A DNA stretch of 64,000 bases from an uncultured Fluviicola sp. (GCF_946478805.1 NZ_CAMLDC010000006.1:179214-243213); one strand, 5' to 3'; shown: positions 9,072 through 20,200, counted from the first letter of the stretch. Numbers and translations: made by a program. Notes: generated by a model from the letters alone, not told the origin.

Positions 9072-9662
9072 ATGTTAGGTTTAAAATTGCCAACCGACCC
9101 GCGCTGGGTGAATATTGTAGAGAAAAACATTGCCGAAATCCTGACTGATCATGCTTTCTGTGAACAAAAGGCGGCGAGCAATGCCATTTCCATCATTGTT
9201 CAGTATCCTCAATATCCGGATATGGTTAAAGCCATGGTTGAAATTTGCCAGGAAGAAATGGAACATTTCGGAATGGTGCACGACAAGATTATGGAACGAG
9301 GCTATCAATTGGGATTTGAACGGAGAGATCCCTATGTTCACGATTTACACAGTTTTCTCAAGGTAACACACTCCGGAAACCCGAAGAAATCCCACCTGGT
9401 GAATCAATTACTTTTTGCAGCCATGATTGAAGCACGCAGTTGTGAACGGTTCAAAATCCTGTCTGAAGAAATCAACGATGCAGATTTACGCGAATTTTAC
9501 CGCAGCCTGATGGAAAGTGAGGCACGTCACTACACTGTCTTTTTGAACTTCGCACGAAAATATGGCGAAGGAATTGATGTGGATGCACGCTGGAAACAAT
9601 TCCTGGATTTTGAAGCTTCTTTGATGGACAAGTACGGGAAAGCGGAAACTATGCACGGATAA
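9072..9662 (+). CDS. miaE: tRNA 2-methylthio-N6-isopentenyl-adenosine hydroxylase, MiaE
   Basis: A 196-residue ferritin-like di-iron enzyme that hydroxylates the isopentenyl group of ms2i6A at tRNA position 37. The metal-binding Glu/His pattern is visible in ITDHAFCEQKAA, QEEMEHFGMVHDKI, IEARSCERFKIL and ESEARHYTVFL, in the usual order across four helices. I start at the ATG at 9072 (MLGLKLPTDPRW), which fits the family N-terminus, rather than at 9030. It stands alone, divergent from the phosphatase and convergent with the first sensor kinase. The family call is strong. Confidence 0.92.
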   Translation: MLGLKLPTDPRWVNIVEKNIAEILTDHAFCEQKAASNAISIIVQYPQYPDMVKAMVEICQEEMEHFGMVHDKIMERGYQLGFERRDPYVHDLHSFLKVTHSGNPKKSHLVNQLLFAAMIEARSCERFKILSEEINDADLREFYRSLMESEARHYTVFLNFARKYGEGIDVDARWKQFLDFEASLMDKYGKAETMHG

Positions 9663-9719
9663 TCAATTGAAAAGGAAGCTGCACTAACGCTTTACTTTTT
9701 TATTGTCAATTGTACATTT

Positions 9720-12638
9720 TCAATTGTTGGGGATTGGAATGGTCAATATGACTTCTGTTCCTGGAAATTCACTATCAGTTTCATCCGCAGGACTTATAGA
9801 AATACCAAATCCTTCCTTATTTTTTTCCTGGAATGATTTCAGGCGTTCTTCCGTAATTTTCGTACCGTACGATTTATGCCCGGTATCGCGTTCATTCTTA
9901 ATGGATTCATTATAACCGATGCCATTGTCCCGGATCACCACTTTCAAACGGCCGTCTTCTTTATAAAAACCAATAAATAATTCAGCTCCGATTGTCCTTT
10001 TCGAAATTCCGTGGATGATTGCGTTCTCCACATAAGGCTGAACCAGCATAGGAGGAATGCATGGATACAAAGGAAGTTCGTTAAAATTACAGGCTATCCG
10101 GTACGAGAAATTATTTTTGAAACGCATTTTTTCCAATAGAATGTAGTTGTTCAAGGTTTCATACTCTTCCGAGATTGTAATGTAAGAAACCCTGGAATTT
10201 GCCAGTGTCTGCCGGATCAGCTTTGCAAAACGAAGCAGGTATTTTTCCGCATTCTCATTCTCTTCATACAACAGGAAACTATGAATAGAGTTCAGGGAAT
10301 TGAAAATGAAATGGGGGTTCATCTGCGCGGCCAAGGCCATCCGCTCCAGCTCCATCATCCGGTTCAGCAGCTCATTTTTACGGTTTGCCGCTCTAACGGT
10401 ATATTTCAAAACCCCATAAAACAAAAGGATAATCAAACCGATATACAACAGCATAAAATACCAGCGCAGGAAAATAATCTTTTCGACCGTAAAACTGCAG
10501 ATCTGCTTGGGATCGCTCCACTTATTGAACGAATCAAGAGTAGAAACCTCCAAATTATAGGTACCGGCTGAAGGATTGTTCAAAATAATTTCTCCTTTAT
10601 TTGTCCTTACCCAGGTCTGGTCAGTACCAAAGCGGTATCTGTATCCCGTATTTCCTTCCAGGTATTTGTTCAACAGGGAAACCTTAACCAAATCTGTTTC
10701 AGATTTAAAATGGTGTTTGTCGGGTGCTTCCTTGTTTTGATAAAATGCATGTATGGAAAATAATTCCAGCGGGCAGTCATTCTTCTGTTTTTTCACCTTC
10801 AAAAAGTCAATTTTCTGAACACCATACTTGGTAGCAAGGTACACTAGGTCATTGTAAGAATACACATTCGATATTTCTGCACTTGAAAACAGTTTCTTAG
10901 GAATGAATGTTTTGCAGACCGGGCGCCCGTCTTTCTTTACAAACAAAAACAATCCTTTATCACTGACTACCCAAAGGCGGTCTTTTTCATCAAAGAAAAT
11001 ATTCAGAATTTGTTTTCCCATTGAGATTGTTGAAGTCAAAGGTTCTCCAATCTCCTTTTCCATATTTATTTTATACAGGCCGTCAGCATCCGAAACAGCA
11101 ATCAATCCCCAGACATCATTGTACAGCATCTGCCTGATCGATTTTTTCAGAACGGGCCGGTATTTCCCCTCTATTCTCGCATTTTTAATATCAAAAACAT
11201 TCACTCCCGTATCATAAACAATGAATGCTTTTTTGCGCTTCATAATATAAAACCAAACGTAAGCCCTGGAAAGCTTATTCCGTTTGGCAGGTCTCAAGTC
11301 AATCGTATAAGTTGATTTCCTGTTAGTTTCATCGATTTCAGTAGAAGAACGGTTGATCCCCACTACAAAAGAATCCGTCACATACACCGGATTGGAAGAA
11401 TAAGAATCGTCTACGTCTTTCCAGCCGCTCCAGTCGGCAACACCTTTCTGAAAAGCAAAACCATCATTTACAGGTACTAAATTGAACCTGCGGAGAATTT
11501 TCCCGACATCTTTACACAAATACGGAGCATACAGCTGCTGCCATTTTCCCACGTATTGTGTTATGATTATTTTATCCTTGTTGCCATCAATAAATCTGAC
11601 TTCTTCGGAAAACGCATTGTTATTGATCACTAACTGCTCAAAAGCTTCATCGGGAAGAGCAAACACGCCTTTTTCAAGGGTGGTGATCCACAATGTCTTA
11701 TTAAGATCGCTGTATGCAGAACTCACCGAATAATTCGGAAGGTAATGTTTAATAAGCGTGAGCTTGCGTGTTTTGGGATTGAATCGGTATTTTTTCATCC
11801 CGCCTTTGTAGAATCCAACATACAAAAAATGCTTGTCCGCATCCAGTGAAATCACTTCATCCTCATTAACCAGTAATTCAAAACGTTTATCATGATGCAC
11901 ATAAAGCTTCGAATAGGTAAAAAAGAACTGGAATCCTTTGTGTTTTTTTGTCCGGGTAATACCTGCGGTACGCAATCTCCCGGCGGCAATACGTTCTTTA
12001 TTCTTGTTAACAAAGTAAACATCCGGAAATCTATGATTTGCCTGTAAACAAAGTAATTCCTGGTCTGTCTCAAAAAAAATAGTTTTGTTGGGATACCCGT
12101 TTGACAACTGCTCTATCTTACCGTTTTTATCTATCCGGATAATAATTCCTAAACCATATACACAGTAAGTAACGGATCGATCTTTCCCTACACAAAATGA
12201 AACGTATGCATTCCTCCCTTGGGGAATATGCTTTTTGAGTAAGTAGTTATACTTGTATGGTCGTATTTTCCCATCTTTGAAAACGCTCAGCATCCCATTA
12301 AAACCTGAAAACCAAACACCTCCATCAAAATCTTCACAGATCCGGAAATTGATATTATCGCACAAACCGTTCTGAGTGGTATATATATGAGATTCGAATC
12401 CATCATATCTCACAACACCCCGGTCTGTTAAAATCCATAAAAGTCCCGTTTTATCCTGGTGAACCTGGTAAGTCTCCGAACTAGGCAGTCCGTTTTCCCT
12501 TCCGAAATGACGGTAGTTGTATTCCCATGAAACACGATTCGTTTGTGCATTCACTTCTGTAGCAATCGCAGCAAAGAAGAATCCCCACAAAAGATATCTG
12601 ATCAAATTAAAAACGCTATAAGGTATGTTTAATCTCAC
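9720..12638 (-). CDS. LytS-type sensor kinase with two-propeller periplasmic sensor, copy 1
   Basis: A 972-residue membrane sensor. After a signal-like N-terminus comes a long periplasmic region of beta-propeller repeats (about residues 30-620, e.g. LLWILTDRGVVRYDGF, VWFSGFNGML, RLWVVSDKGLFLF), then a Y_Y_Y-type immunoglobulin domain (about 640-715), one membrane helix (about 720-745), and a LytS-type His kinase domain with the phospho-acceptor in NPHFIFNSLNSIHSF (about residue 766). The ATPase part has VQPYVENAIIHG and IRDNGIGYNES. Such sensors usually pair with LytTR regulators, one of which is at 21637. The first codon is GTG at 12638; a TACATTTG promoter-like box ends exactly there, so the real start may lie a little downstream. 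It is a close paralogue of the next gene, with a 69-base gap. Confidence 0.9.
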   Translation of the reverse strand: MRLNIPYSVFNLIRYLLWGFFFAAIATEVNAQTNRVSWEYNYRHFGRENGLPSSETYQVHQDKTGLLWILTDRGVVRYDGFESHIYTTQNGLCDNINFRICEDFDGGVWFSGFNGMLSVFKDGKIRPYKYNYLLKKHIPQGRNAYVSFCVGKDRSVTYCVYGLGIIIRIDKNGKIEQLSNGYPNKTIFFETDQELLCLQANHRFPDVYFVNKNKERIAAGRLRTAGITRTKKHKGFQFFFTYSKLYVHHDKRFELLVNEDEVISLDADKHFLYVGFYKGGMKKYRFNPKTRKLTLIKHYLPNYSVSSAYSDLNKTLWITTLEKGVFALPDEAFEQLVINNNAFSEEVRFIDGNKDKIIITQYVGKWQQLYAPYLCKDVGKILRRFNLVPVNDGFAFQKGVADWSGWKDVDDSYSSNPVYVTDSFVVGINRSSTEIDETNRKSTYTIDLRPAKRNKLSRAYVWFYIMKRKKAFIVYDTGVNVFDIKNARIEGKYRPVLKKSIRQMLYNDVWGLIAVSDADGLYKINMEKEIGEPLTSTISMGKQILNIFFDEKDRLWVVSDKGLFLFVKKDGRPVCKTFIPKKLFSSAEISNVYSYNDLVYLATKYGVQKIDFLKVKKQKNDCPLELFSIHAFYQNKEAPDKHHFKSETDLVKVSLLNKYLEGNTGYRYRFGTDQTWVRTNKGEIILNNPSAGTYNLEVSTLDSFNKWSDPKQICSFTVEKIIFLRWYFMLLYIGLIILLFYGVLKYTVRAANRKNELLNRMMELERMALAAQMNPHFIFNSLNSIHSFLLYEENENAEKYLLRFAKLIRQTLANSRVSYITISEEYETLNNYILLEKMRFKNNFSYRIACNFNELPLYPCIPPMLVQPYVENAIIHGISKRTIGAELFIGFYKEDGRLKVVIRDNGIGYNESIKNERDTGHKSYGTKITEERLKSFQEKNKEGFGISISPADETDSEFPGTEVILTIPIPNN

Positions 12639-12707
12639 AAATGTAAAAGATTCTGTTAAAGATAGCCGTCATTGAGCACAATTCGCATCCGGCATCGGAT
12701 TTCGAAT

Positions 12708-15605
12708 TCAATTCATATTGATTGGAATCGTCACTATTACCCGAGTTCCTGGGAATTCCGGATCGGAATTATCCACATTCCCAATTGAAACGTTGTAGGC
12801 ACCATTTTTTCCCTGCAAAGATTTTAAACGTTCTTCCGTGATTTGTGTTCCGTAAGATTTATGTTTAGATTCTTTTTTCTCTTTTTTGGATGCAGAATAC
12901 CCAATCCCATTATCCTGAATCAAGACTTTTAACAGTCCGTCTTCCAAATAAAATTTCAGGAACAATTCACCACCATCCGGTCGCTTTACCAAACCATGGA
13001 GGATTGCATTCTCAACATATGGCTGGATCAACATCGGCGGAATGCACGGATAAACCGGCAACTGGCGGAGTTCATATTCAATAGCGAAATCGAATATATC
13101 TTTGAAACGCATCTTTTCGAGTAAAATGTAATTCTTCAAAGTTTCACATTCTTCTTCGATTGTAATAAAAGACCTCCTGGAATTTGCCAATGTCTGCCTG
13201 ATCAATCGGGCAAACCGCAACAAATATTTTTCTGCATTTTCATTTTCCTCATACAAAAGAAAACTATGGATCGAATTCAAGGAATTGAAAATGAAATGAG
13301 GATTCATCTGAGCGGCCAAAGCCATTCTTTCCAACTCCATCATTCGGTTCAGAAGGTGATTTTTTCTATTTACGGCACCAATCATGTACCTCAAAATGGC
13401 ATAAAATAAAATTCCCACCAAGGTGATGTAAATCAAAATAAAATACCATCTGAGAAAAACGATTTTTTCCACCGTGAAATTGGCCATGATTTTTGGTTTC
13501 GACCAATGATTGTACATATCCAAACAGGAAATTTCCAGACTGAAATCACCATCACTCGGATTGTTTATAATGATCTCCCCCTTATCAGATTTGATCCATG
13601 TCTCATCTTTACCAAACCGATATCTGTACAACGGATTCTTACTCAGGCTTTTATTGGAAATGGAAATTTCGATCAAATCCGTTCTTGAAGGAAACACTTT
13701 TCTACAAGTAAGCTCCTTGTTTTTTGCAAATGCTCGAACGGAAACCAATTCAATCGGACATCCCTTCTTTTCATTCTTCACTTTCAGCACATCTATTTTC
13801 TGTACTCCGAATTTGGTCGTCACGTAAAGCACATCATTATAGGCATACAAATCTGTAATTTCAGCACTTGACAGCAATTTTCTATTGATAAATTTCCGTA
13901 AAACAACCTTCCCATTTTTATTTTCCAGAAAAAACAATCCGTTTTCAGCTGCTATCCAAAGCCTGTTCTTCTCATCAAAGCAAAAAGTCAAGATCTGGGT
14001 TCCCATTTTGAAATCCGGAGCAAGAACCGAAGCTTTTTCTGTCTTTATATCAATACTGTAAATGCCGGCTGTATTTGAACTGGCGAGCAAGCCCCAGGCT
14101 TTGTTATATCTCAATTGACTGAACCTTTTGTCTGTTATAACAGGTCGATGCTGCGTGGTAATTACTGATTTTTTTATATTGAAAACGAAAATCCCTTCAT
14201 TAAACAATATAAACATTCGTTGATCTGATGTAATATAAAAACAATGAAACGCGCTGACAACTTTTACTTTCTTCAGTTGCCTCAAATCAATATTGTTGGT
14301 AAGCTTTTCGTTGATTTCTCCAATAACACCATTGTATCTCGAAATTCCAAAAATTGAAGAATCCGATGCATAAACCGGATTCATGACATAATGTGCATAA
14401 ACATCCTTCCAACCACTCCAATCCACGATATCTTTTTCAAATGCAAATCCATCATCGACCGGAACCAAATTGTACTTGTAGAGAATCTTCCCCACGTCCT
14501 TACATAAAAAAGGAGGATACAATTGTTGCCATTTGCCTACATAGTGAGTAAGGATTATTTTGTTCTTATTTCCATTGACAAAACGAACCTCTTCGTTCAG
14601 GATAACGTCATTGATTGCCAATTGCTTGAACGCTTCATCGTAAATCGAAAACAACCCTTTCTCAAGTGTGGTCATCCAAAGCGTGCCATTAAAATCCTTG
14701 TATGCCGAAGTCACCGAATAATTTGGCAAGTAATGTTCCACTAAATCAAGTTGATTTGTCACCGGATTAAACTTGAACTTCTTTAATCCGTTTTTATAGA
14801 ATCCAACATATAAGAATTGGTCATCCGCATCCAAAGAAATGACTTCATGATCCTGCTCCAATAAATTAATTCCGGCCTTGTTGCATAAGTATAATTTCAC
14901 ATCCGACATGATGAAATAATGTCCTTTGTGATTCAATGCCCTGGTTGTTCCGGTAATGTATGTTTTTCCAACAAAAAAACGGTTACCATCACGAACAAAA
15001 AATACAGGCGTAACAGGAGTTAAACCATTTTTATCATGACAAATCACATTATTCCCAAAATCGAAAAAACAGCATCCCTTTGTCAGTCTCTCCGGAAATT
15101 GACTTACTTTCCCCTTACTGCTGACGCTAATGATTTCTTTTCTCAGAACCGAATACACAATTGAACTATCTTTCTTTACATGCAATGAAACACAGGTATT
15201 CCGCCCTATTGGGATCGTTTCTTTAAGAACATGGTTATACCGGTATGGAGCCATTTTTCCATCCTTGAAAACGCTCAACAAACCGTTGTATCCAACAAAC
15301 CAAACTCCTCCATTCGGATCTTCAACTATTCTGAAATTCACATTGTCACTCAGACCATTGTCCACCGTATATTTGTGAAATTCAAATCCATCATACCGAA
15401 CTACTCCGCGATCTGTCAAAATCCACAAGAGTCCCGACTTATCCTGGTAAACCTGGTAACTTTCCGAACTTGGCAATCCATTTTCAATCCCAAAATGACT
15501 GTAATTGTATTCCCAAGAGATCTGATTCCCCTGAGCGAATACTACCGAAGTAATTCCGACAAAAAAAATCCCCGATAAAAAGTACTTAATCAATTGAAAA
15601 TGCAT
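12708..15605 (-). CDS. LytS-type sensor kinase with two-propeller periplasmic sensor, copy 2
   Basis: A 965-residue paralogue of the neighbouring sensor with the same order: signal peptide (MHFQLIKYFLSGIFFVGITS), propeller repeats starting with SWEYNYSHFGIENGLPSSES, Y_Y_Y domain, membrane helix, and LytS-type kinase with NPHFIFNSLNSIHSF and VENAILHG plus IQDNGIGYSAS. The kinase halves are nearly identical over long stretches, while the propellers differ more, as expected after duplication with divergence of the sensed signal. It is upstream of copy 1 on the same strand, so both may share a transcript, but copy 1 also has its own promoter-like box. It is divergent from the MarR-led efflux operon. 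Confidence 0.9.
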   Translation of the reverse strand: MHFQLIKYFLSGIFFVGITSVVFAQGNQISWEYNYSHFGIENGLPSSESYQVYQDKSGLLWILTDRGVVRYDGFEFHKYTVDNGLSDNVNFRIVEDPNGGVWFVGYNGLLSVFKDGKMAPYRYNHVLKETIPIGRNTCVSLHVKKDSSIVYSVLRKEIISVSSKGKVSQFPERLTKGCCFFDFGNNVICHDKNGLTPVTPVFFVRDGNRFFVGKTYITGTTRALNHKGHYFIMSDVKLYLCNKAGINLLEQDHEVISLDADDQFLYVGFYKNGLKKFKFNPVTNQLDLVEHYLPNYSVTSAYKDFNGTLWMTTLEKGLFSIYDEAFKQLAINDVILNEEVRFVNGNKNKIILTHYVGKWQQLYPPFLCKDVGKILYKYNLVPVDDGFAFEKDIVDWSGWKDVYAHYVMNPVYASDSSIFGISRYNGVIGEINEKLTNNIDLRQLKKVKVVSAFHCFYITSDQRMFILFNEGIFVFNIKKSVITTQHRPVITDKRFSQLRYNKAWGLLASSNTAGIYSIDIKTEKASVLAPDFKMGTQILTFCFDEKNRLWIAAENGLFFLENKNGKVVLRKFINRKLLSSAEITDLYAYNDVLYVTTKFGVQKIDVLKVKNEKKGCPIELVSVRAFAKNKELTCRKVFPSRTDLIEISISNKSLSKNPLYRYRFGKDETWIKSDKGEIIINNPSDGDFSLEISCLDMYNHWSKPKIMANFTVEKIVFLRWYFILIYITLVGILFYAILRYMIGAVNRKNHLLNRMMELERMALAAQMNPHFIFNSLNSIHSFLLYEENENAEKYLLRFARLIRQTLANSRRSFITIEEECETLKNYILLEKMRFKDIFDFAIEYELRQLPVYPCIPPMLIQPYVENAILHGLVKRPDGGELFLKFYLEDGLLKVLIQDNGIGYSASKKEKKESKHKSYGTQITEERLKSLQGKNGAYNVSIGNVDNSDPEFPGTRVIVTIPINMN

Positions 15606-15622
15606 GATGCATGTTTATGCAG

Positions 15623-15654
15623 CAAATGTAATAGAATCCAAGAATTTTAGTCAA
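15623..15654 (-). promoter_or_regulatory. Candidate promoter of sensor copy 2
   Basis: On the minus strand a TTG (15654-15652) is followed after 21 bases by TACATTTG (15630-15623), an exact TAnnTTTG box, 18 bases before the ATG at 15605. The identical box TACATTTG occurs at 12645-12638 in front of sensor copy 1. Confidence 0.55.
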
Positions 15655-15688
15655 TTTTTAGTTAAATCAAAACTAGTTGGCATGATTA

Positions 15689-15709
15689 ATAGTTAGCTTT
15701 ACTAACTAT
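15689..15709 (+). promoter_or_regulatory. Likely MarR operator overlapping the efflux operon promoter
   Basis: A perfect inverted repeat with 8-base arms: ATAGTTAG, spacer CTTTA, CTAACTAT. It ends 9 bases before the marR-type start codon. Inside it, TAGCTTTA (15694-15701) resembles the -7 box TAnnTTTG with one mismatch, so a bound dimer would block transcription. This arrangement is typical for MarR autoregulation; binding itself is inferred. Confidence 0.6.
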
Positions 15710-15718
15710 CCTTAAAAA

Positions 15719-16192
15719 ATGACAACACAAGAATGGCCGTTGGGTCGCTTTTTTAGTTTCCTGACGAAACAGTATATCGGTAAGTTGGCTTTACGATTGG
15801 CACACACACCTGTCGAACGCTACTATTTCCCACTCTATCTGATCGGAAAGAATAACGGAACTATCAGTCAGCAGGAACTTGCAGACCAATTACTAATGGA
15901 TAAAGTTTCTATGGTCCGGATTCTCGACACCTTGACTTTGGATGGATTCATCGAACGCAAAACCAACCCGGTTGACCGAAGACAGCACCTACTCAACATC
16001 ACTCCGAAAGCGGAACCGTGGATCCTGGAAATCGAAAAGGGAATTAAAGAAACAAATGATTACTTCTTTAGCTTGCTAGACCCAAGTTTACACGCTAACT
16101 TTGAGTTAATCCTTACTGAGCTCATTACAAAAACACAAGAAATACAGGCAGATCAATTCGAATTTTTCTATCCAAAAAAAATAAACTCATGA
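15719..16192 (+). CDS. MarR-family transcriptional regulator of the efflux operon
   Basis: A 157-residue winged-helix regulator. The recognition region is ISQQELADQLLMDKVSMVRILDTL (about residues 50-73, shown here only as ISQQELADQLLMDKVSM), and the wing is NPVDRRQHLLNIT near residue 88. MarR proteins are dimers that lose DNA binding on contact with small phenolic or toxic ligands. It is the first gene of a four-gene operon (regulator, adaptor, RND pump, outer-membrane channel), overlapping the adaptor gene by four bases (ATGA). It therefore most likely represses the pump and itself through the palindrome at 15689-15709. The inducer is unknown. Confidence 0.9.
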   Translation: MTTQEWPLGRFFSFLTKQYIGKLALRLAHTPVERYYFPLYLIGKNNGTISQQELADQLLMDKVSMVRILDTLTLDGFIERKTNPVDRRQHLLNITPKAEPWILEIEKGIKETNDYFFSLLDPSLHANFELILTELITKTQEIQADQFEFFYPKKINS

Positions 16193-17220
16193 TCTTAAAA
16201 ACCACGCCCATTTTAGCACTTGCACTTCTTTTAAACGCTTGTGGAGAAGAAAAGGACGATTTAAAAGCACAAAAGGCTCCCGTTGTTACCGTTGATATTG
16301 TCCGGATTAAAGCAGGTGAAGTGCTTCGCTCCATTGCGATTCCGGGTTCCGTTATCCCAAACGAACAAGTGGATGTCTATTCGGAAGTTTCCGGCAGGAT
16401 TCAGCACATATCCTTCAAGGAAGGACAAAGCGTAACAAAAGGATCGGTCATTATCCAGGTGGATTCAGATATTCTAAAAGCGCAAAAAGCACAATTGATG
16501 GTGGAACAGGATCTGGCGGAAAAAGACGAAGCCCGAAAAAGAAACCTATACCAGGCAAAAGGACTCAGCTTACAGGAATACGAAGTTTCCCAATCGGCAC
16601 TTGCCGATACAAAGGCTAAGTTGGACCTGTTGAATGTCCAGATCTCGAAAGCAACCATCCGCGCTCCCTTTTCAGGGAAAATCGGACTGAGACATGTCAG
16701 TGAAGGAGCATTCATTTCCCCAACCACCCTGATTACTTCAATTGTCCAGGAAAATCCGGTTAAAATCGAATTCTCCGTTCCGGAAAAATATGCAAACAAT
16801 GTTGCTGTCGGTCAGGTAATTGAGTTCAGTCAAGACGGAAATTCCAAGACCTATCGCGGAAAAGTGTATGCTTTTGAACCCCGTATTAATGAAGGAACAC
16901 GTATGATGACCGTACGCGCTTCTCTTCCGAACCCGGGAGGATTAATTGCCGGATCATTCGTCTCGATCAGTTACGACATGGGCAAGGAAGAAAATGCCTT
17001 CATGGTGCCTGCAGAAAGTGTTATTCCCATTCTCAAAGGGCAAAAGATATTGGTCGTTCGCAATGGTTTAGTGGAAGAGGTTCCGGTTGAAATTGGAATC
17101 AGGACACCTGATAAAGTGCAAGTGATCGGAAACTTGAAAGAAGGAGACCAGGTATTGATTTCAGGACTATTAGCGGTTCGTCCGGGAATGCCGGTAAAAA
17201 CTAAATTGAGCACCAAATGA
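16189..17220 (+). CDS. RND efflux pump periplasmic adaptor (membrane fusion protein)
   Basis: A 343-residue lipoprotein: the lipobox is LLNAC at residues 14-18 after a short signal peptide. It then shows the adaptor build: a barrel-sandwich (lipoyl-like) half with YSEVSGRIQHISFKEGQSV near residue 64, a helical hairpin (about 95-150), the second half with ATIRAPFSGKIGLRHVSEG near residue 155, and a beta-barrel plus membrane-proximal domain. It links the RND pump in the inner membrane to the TolC-type channel. It overlaps both neighbours by four bases (ATGA), so the three transport genes are translationally coupled. The hairpin is short, typical of adaptors paired with HAE1 pumps. Confidence 0.93.
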   Translation: MILKTTPILALALLLNACGEEKDDLKAQKAPVVTVDIVRIKAGEVLRSIAIPGSVIPNEQVDVYSEVSGRIQHISFKEGQSVTKGSVIIQVDSDILKAQKAQLMVEQDLAEKDEARKRNLYQAKGLSLQEYEVSQSALADTKAKLDLLNVQISKATIRAPFSGKIGLRHVSEGAFISPTTLITSIVQENPVKIEFSVPEKYANNVAVGQVIEFSQDGNSKTYRGKVYAFEPRINEGTRMMTVRASLPNPGGLIAGSFVSISYDMGKEENAFMVPAESVIPILKGQKILVVRNGLVEEVPVEIGIRTPDKVQVIGNLKEGDQVLISGLLAVRPGMPVKTKLSTK

Positions 17221-20200
17221 ATATCGCGTCTTTAAGTATCAAACGCCCGGTAATGGCCTCGGTTCTATCCATTATCGTCGTGCTTTTTGGTGTTATTGGG
17301 TTTCTTTTCCTTGGAATCCGGGAGTTTCCTTCAGTCGATCCACCCGTCATTACCGTTACAACCAATTATCCCGGAGCGAACCCGAATGTCATCGAATCCC
17401 AAATTACAGAACCGTTGGAAGAATCTATTAACGGAATTGCGGGAATCAGGACAATCAGTTCAACCAGTTCCGACGGTAAAAGCACCATCACGGTTGAATT
17501 CGATTTGGGCGTGGATTTGGATGCAGCAGCAAATGATGTGCGGGATAAAGTTTCCGCTGCTGTCCGGAACCTTCCACCCGACGCTGATCCACCCATTGTT
17601 GTAAAGTCGGATGCGAATGCCGAAACCATCTTTTCTTTAACAGTCCAATCGGATAAGAAATCGCTTTTGGAATTGTCAGACCTCGGGAATAATGTCTTCA
17701 AAGAACGACTTCAAACTATCGAAGGAATTTCGGAAATCCGGATTTGGGGAGAGAAGAAATTCGCCATGAAACTCAACCTGGATCCGGAAAAAATGACCGG
17801 GTTGAATGTTACTGCCTTCGAAGTTCAAAACGCATTGTTAAATCAGAATGTCGAGTTGCCATCCGGGCGAATCGAAGGAAATGCAGTAGAATTGACCATT
17901 CGCACCTTTGGTCGACTATCCACGGAAGAAGAATTCAATAACTTGGTAATCGCCAAACAAGGAACACAAATCGTTCGTTTAAAAGATGTCGGACTCGCTG
18001 TTCTTTCACCTGAAAATGAACGCACCCTATTGCGCGGAAATCACGGAACTCCCATGATCGGAATAGCTGTAAACCCACAACCAGGAGCAAATTATATTGA
18101 GATTGTCGATAACATCTATAAAAAGGTAAATCAAATCAAAAAGGAATTACCGGCCGATGTACGTTTAGGAGTTGCTCTCGATGCAACACAAAACATCCGC
18201 AAATCTATTTCAGAAGTAGAGGAAACCATCCTGATCGCTTTCGGATTGGTAGTGATCATTATTTTCCTTTTCCTGCGTGATTGGCGTACTACTTTGATTC
18301 CTATTATTGCGATCCCCATTTCCCTGATCGGTACTTTCTTCATCATGTACATCTCCGATTTTTCCATCAACTTACTCACTTTATTGGGAATCGTTCTGGC
18401 AACCGGTTTGGTGGTCGATGATGCGATCGTTGTGATGGAAAATATTTATGCGCGTGTCGAAAAAGGAGAAAATCCGATTGAAGCCGCACACAAAGGTTCT
18501 GCAGAAATTTTCTTTGCCATTATCTCTACGACCATCACACTTACAGCCGTTTTCCTCCCAGTTATTTTCCTACAGGGTTTAACAGGTCGTTTATTCCGCG
18601 AATTCGGTATTGTGGTTGCCGGATCGGTGATCATTTCTGCCTTCATTTCCCTGACATTGACCCCGATGATGAGCTCACGCCTGCTCAAAAAGCAGGAACG
18701 GCATTCTCGTTTTTACAAAATGACCGAGGTCTGGCTGGATAAATTGATGTCGGGTTATCGAAATGGTCTCACACGTTTCATGAAGCGTCCGTGGGTAGCA
18801 TTTATCGTAATGGCATTGTGTATTGTCCTGTTCATTTGGAATTATTTGGGCTTGCAATCTGAATTGGCTCCTATGGAAGATAAGGGGCGTTTCCAGATAC
18901 GATCTACAGCTCCTGAAGGAACCTCGTTCGAGCGCATGGATCAGTACCAGCAACAATTGATCAGTCTAATTGACACCTTACCGGAAAAGGACAATATTTT
19001 GGGAGTTACTTCTCCAAGTATGAGTTCCAATGCGGTCAACACAAGTTTCCTTCGTATAAACCTGGTTCCGGGAAAAGATCGAAAACGATCCCAGGAAGAC
19101 ATTGTAAATGCATTGACCCCGATCTTGAATTCCTATAACTTTGCCCGGAACATTATAGTTCAGGAACCTACAATTGGTGGCGGACGGTCAGCAGGTTTGT
19201 CAGTGCAATACATTTTACAGGCCCCAACTTACGAGCAAATGAAAGAGGTACTTCCTAAATTTTTGGAAAAGGCTTCTACTGATCCGACCTTCAAAACCGT
19301 TGATGTGGATTTGAAATTCAACAAACCGGAATTACAAGTGGAAATTGACAGGGATAAAGCACTAAGCATGGGCGTTGACGTGAAGGAAATAGCATCCACG
19401 CTTCAATTGTATTTTTCCGGACAACGTTATGGATATTTCATTCTAAACGGAAAACAATACCAGGTTATTGGACAGGCTGTACGCAGCAAACGCGACGATC
19501 CTGCAGATCTGAGTGCAATACAGGTGCGGACAGATTCCGGAAACCTGATCCCGATTGATAACTTGGTAAAAATTACCAATGAGTCTAGTCCGCCTCAGTT
19601 ATTCCGATACAATCGTTATGTTTCGGCAACTGTTTCCGCTCAACCGAATGATGGATTTACTGTCGGAGACGGAATCAAAGCAATGGACAAGATCGCAGAA
19701 GAAATACTTCCTGAAAGTTTTTCACATAGTTTGGGCGGACAGTCCAAAGAGTTCTCTGAAAGCGGAAGCAGTATCCTATTCGCGTTCATATTCGCACTTG
19801 TTCTGGTTTACCTGGTCCTGGCTGCCCAGTTTGAAAGTTACCGCGATCCATGGATCATTCTTTGTACGGTTCCCTTAGCTTTATCAGGTGCATTTTTGTC
19901 TCTATGGCTTACAGACCAGACTTTAAATATATTCTCCGAGATCGGGATCATCGTATTGGTTGGATTGGTAACAAAAAACGGGATTTTGATTGTAGAATTC
20001 GCCAATCAGCGCCGTGAAGACGGGCTAAGTATCAAAGAGGCTATTATCGATGCTTCTGCACAGCGTTTCAGACCCATTTTGATGACGACACTCGCTACTA
20101 TCCTGGGAGCACTTCCAATCGCCCTGGCTTTGGGAGATGCTGCAACAAGTCGGATTTCCATGGGAATTTCAATTGTCGGTGGATTGGCTTTTTCCTTAAT

